Notes under the pieces: model-generated
The model's database searches: none
Told to the model about the DNA's origin: nothing
The model's input: the letters and a program-made list of their open reading frames with translations, nothing else
Translations under genes and position numbers: made by a program
Assembly (NCBI RefSeq): GCF_025997855.1
Contig: NZ_AP026560.1
Coordinates: 2,502,501 to 2,566,500, forward strand
Reading direction: 5' to 3'
DNA from: Deinococcus aetherius
Lineage (GTDB): Bacteria; Deinococcota; Deinococci; Deinococcales; Deinococcaceae
DNA length: 64,000 bases
Shown: positions 63,621-64,000 of the stretch, piece after piece
Layout of the letters: each line of letters starts with the position of its first letter
Numbering within the stretch: position 1 is the first letter of the stretch

Positions 63621-64000
63621 ACTTGACCTCCCAGGGTCGAGGAGAGGGCGGCAGGGCCAGGGCGGCGCGGGGGTGCCGCACGTGGAGCGGCGAGGCGCAC
63701 GGCGGCGAGGTGGTCCCAGGCCCGCGTCACGGCCCAGGCGGCACCTCCATGCAGGGTGGCGTGTTCGTTGAGCGCCGAGGCGAGGAGTGTGGGTGGCCTG
63801 GGGTGGTGACGGTGCAGGGCAGCGTGCAACTCGCCCGGCCACCGCGCCAGCAGGGCCGCGCCCAGACCACCCCCCAGCACGACGGCCTGAAGGTCGAGCA
63901 GGGTGTGCAGTTGGGCCGAGGCGTGGGCCAGCCTGTCGAGGAGGTCGAACACGGCCTCTAGCGCCGCGCGTTCACCGCGCAGGGCCGCCGCCACGATCTC
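63617..64000 (-). CDS. ROK-family protein, N-terminal part outside window
   Basis: At least 127 residues of the C-terminal half are in view. LLDLQAVVLGGGLGAALLAR and LLASALNEHATLHGGAAWAV match the end of ROK sugar kinases/regulators (VLGGG..., then LGxxAxLxGAA). It lies upstream of and overlaps the binding-protein gene. It could be a kinase for the imported sugar or the repressor of the operon; the part that would decide lies beyond the right edge. Confidence 0.8.
   Translation of the reverse strand, partial: EIVAAALRGERAALEAVFDLLDRLAHASAQLHTLLDLQAVVLGGGLGAALLARWPGELHAALHRHHPRPPTLLASALNEHATLHGGAAWAVTRAWDHLAAVRLAAPRAAPPRRPGPAALSSTLGGQV

Overview
The window is high-GC DNA that most resembles Deinococcus. 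The reasons are the GC-rich codon use, at least ten genes whose start codon lies 5 to 8 bases after a TAnnnT box (leaderless transcription, common in that genus), and the family content (XPB with Bax1, DUF4127, PhzF, HicB/HicA). The genus is an inference; no rRNA or species marker is present. The number of recombinases and broken genes suggests an accessory region, possibly on a secondary replicon.

Bases 1-19109 are a complete type I-E CRISPR-Cas locus with two arrays pointing outwards. Array 1 (1-1748, 29 repeats in view and running off the left edge) is read leftwards. Array 2 (15496-19062, 59 repeats) is read rightwards from cas2. Between them lie a small exported peptide next to a TPR/winged-helix regulator, a WYL regulator convergent with cas3, cas3 itself (minus strand), an intact Phd-type antitoxin beside a ruined vapC, and the cas8e-cse2-cas7e-cas5e-cas6e-cas1e-cas2e operon (plus strand). 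The main discovery is in the divergent spacer 8626-9260. Two repeat-like elements flank a 20-base guide whose first 15 bases match, with a single mismatch at position 6, a site preceded by AAG about 80 bases downstream, next to the probable cas promoter. This looks like a crRNA-like guide that lets Cascade repress its own operon (CreR/CreA-type logic). A 46-codon gene and a rho-independent terminator separate this site from cas8e.

Bases 19284-30400 form a recombinase-rich island: tyrosine integrase 1, ruined MFS and SDR genes, a divergent family-A-type polymerase, a DUF927 ATPase translationally coupled to integrase 2, a large divergent tyrosine recombinase, a set of TGGACA iterons and an excisionase-like protein. 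Bases 30500-39500 hold a NERD-helicase, PhzF and glutamine-amidotransferase-like enzymes, a cluster of exported proteins under an XRE regulator that shares a GACTATAGTC palindrome with its neighbours, and an HNH endonuclease. Bases 39500-50200 hold an amidase, integrase 4, a DUF3006/metallo-beta-lactamase pair, an HD-Pnk plus RNA ligase repair operon, an XPB helicase plus Bax1 nuclease pair, a tRNA-His and a YqeY-like protein.

Bases 50200-56000 are scarred: an aldo/keto reductase, a truncated integrase copy, an AAA/DUF4143 ATPase behind a perfect 13-bp inverted repeat, integrase 5, a HicB/HicA pair and an IS3 remnant. Bases 56438-64000 hold a secreted subtilase and a sugar ABC transport operon (ROK protein, binding protein, two permeases, frameshifted DUF4127 gene).
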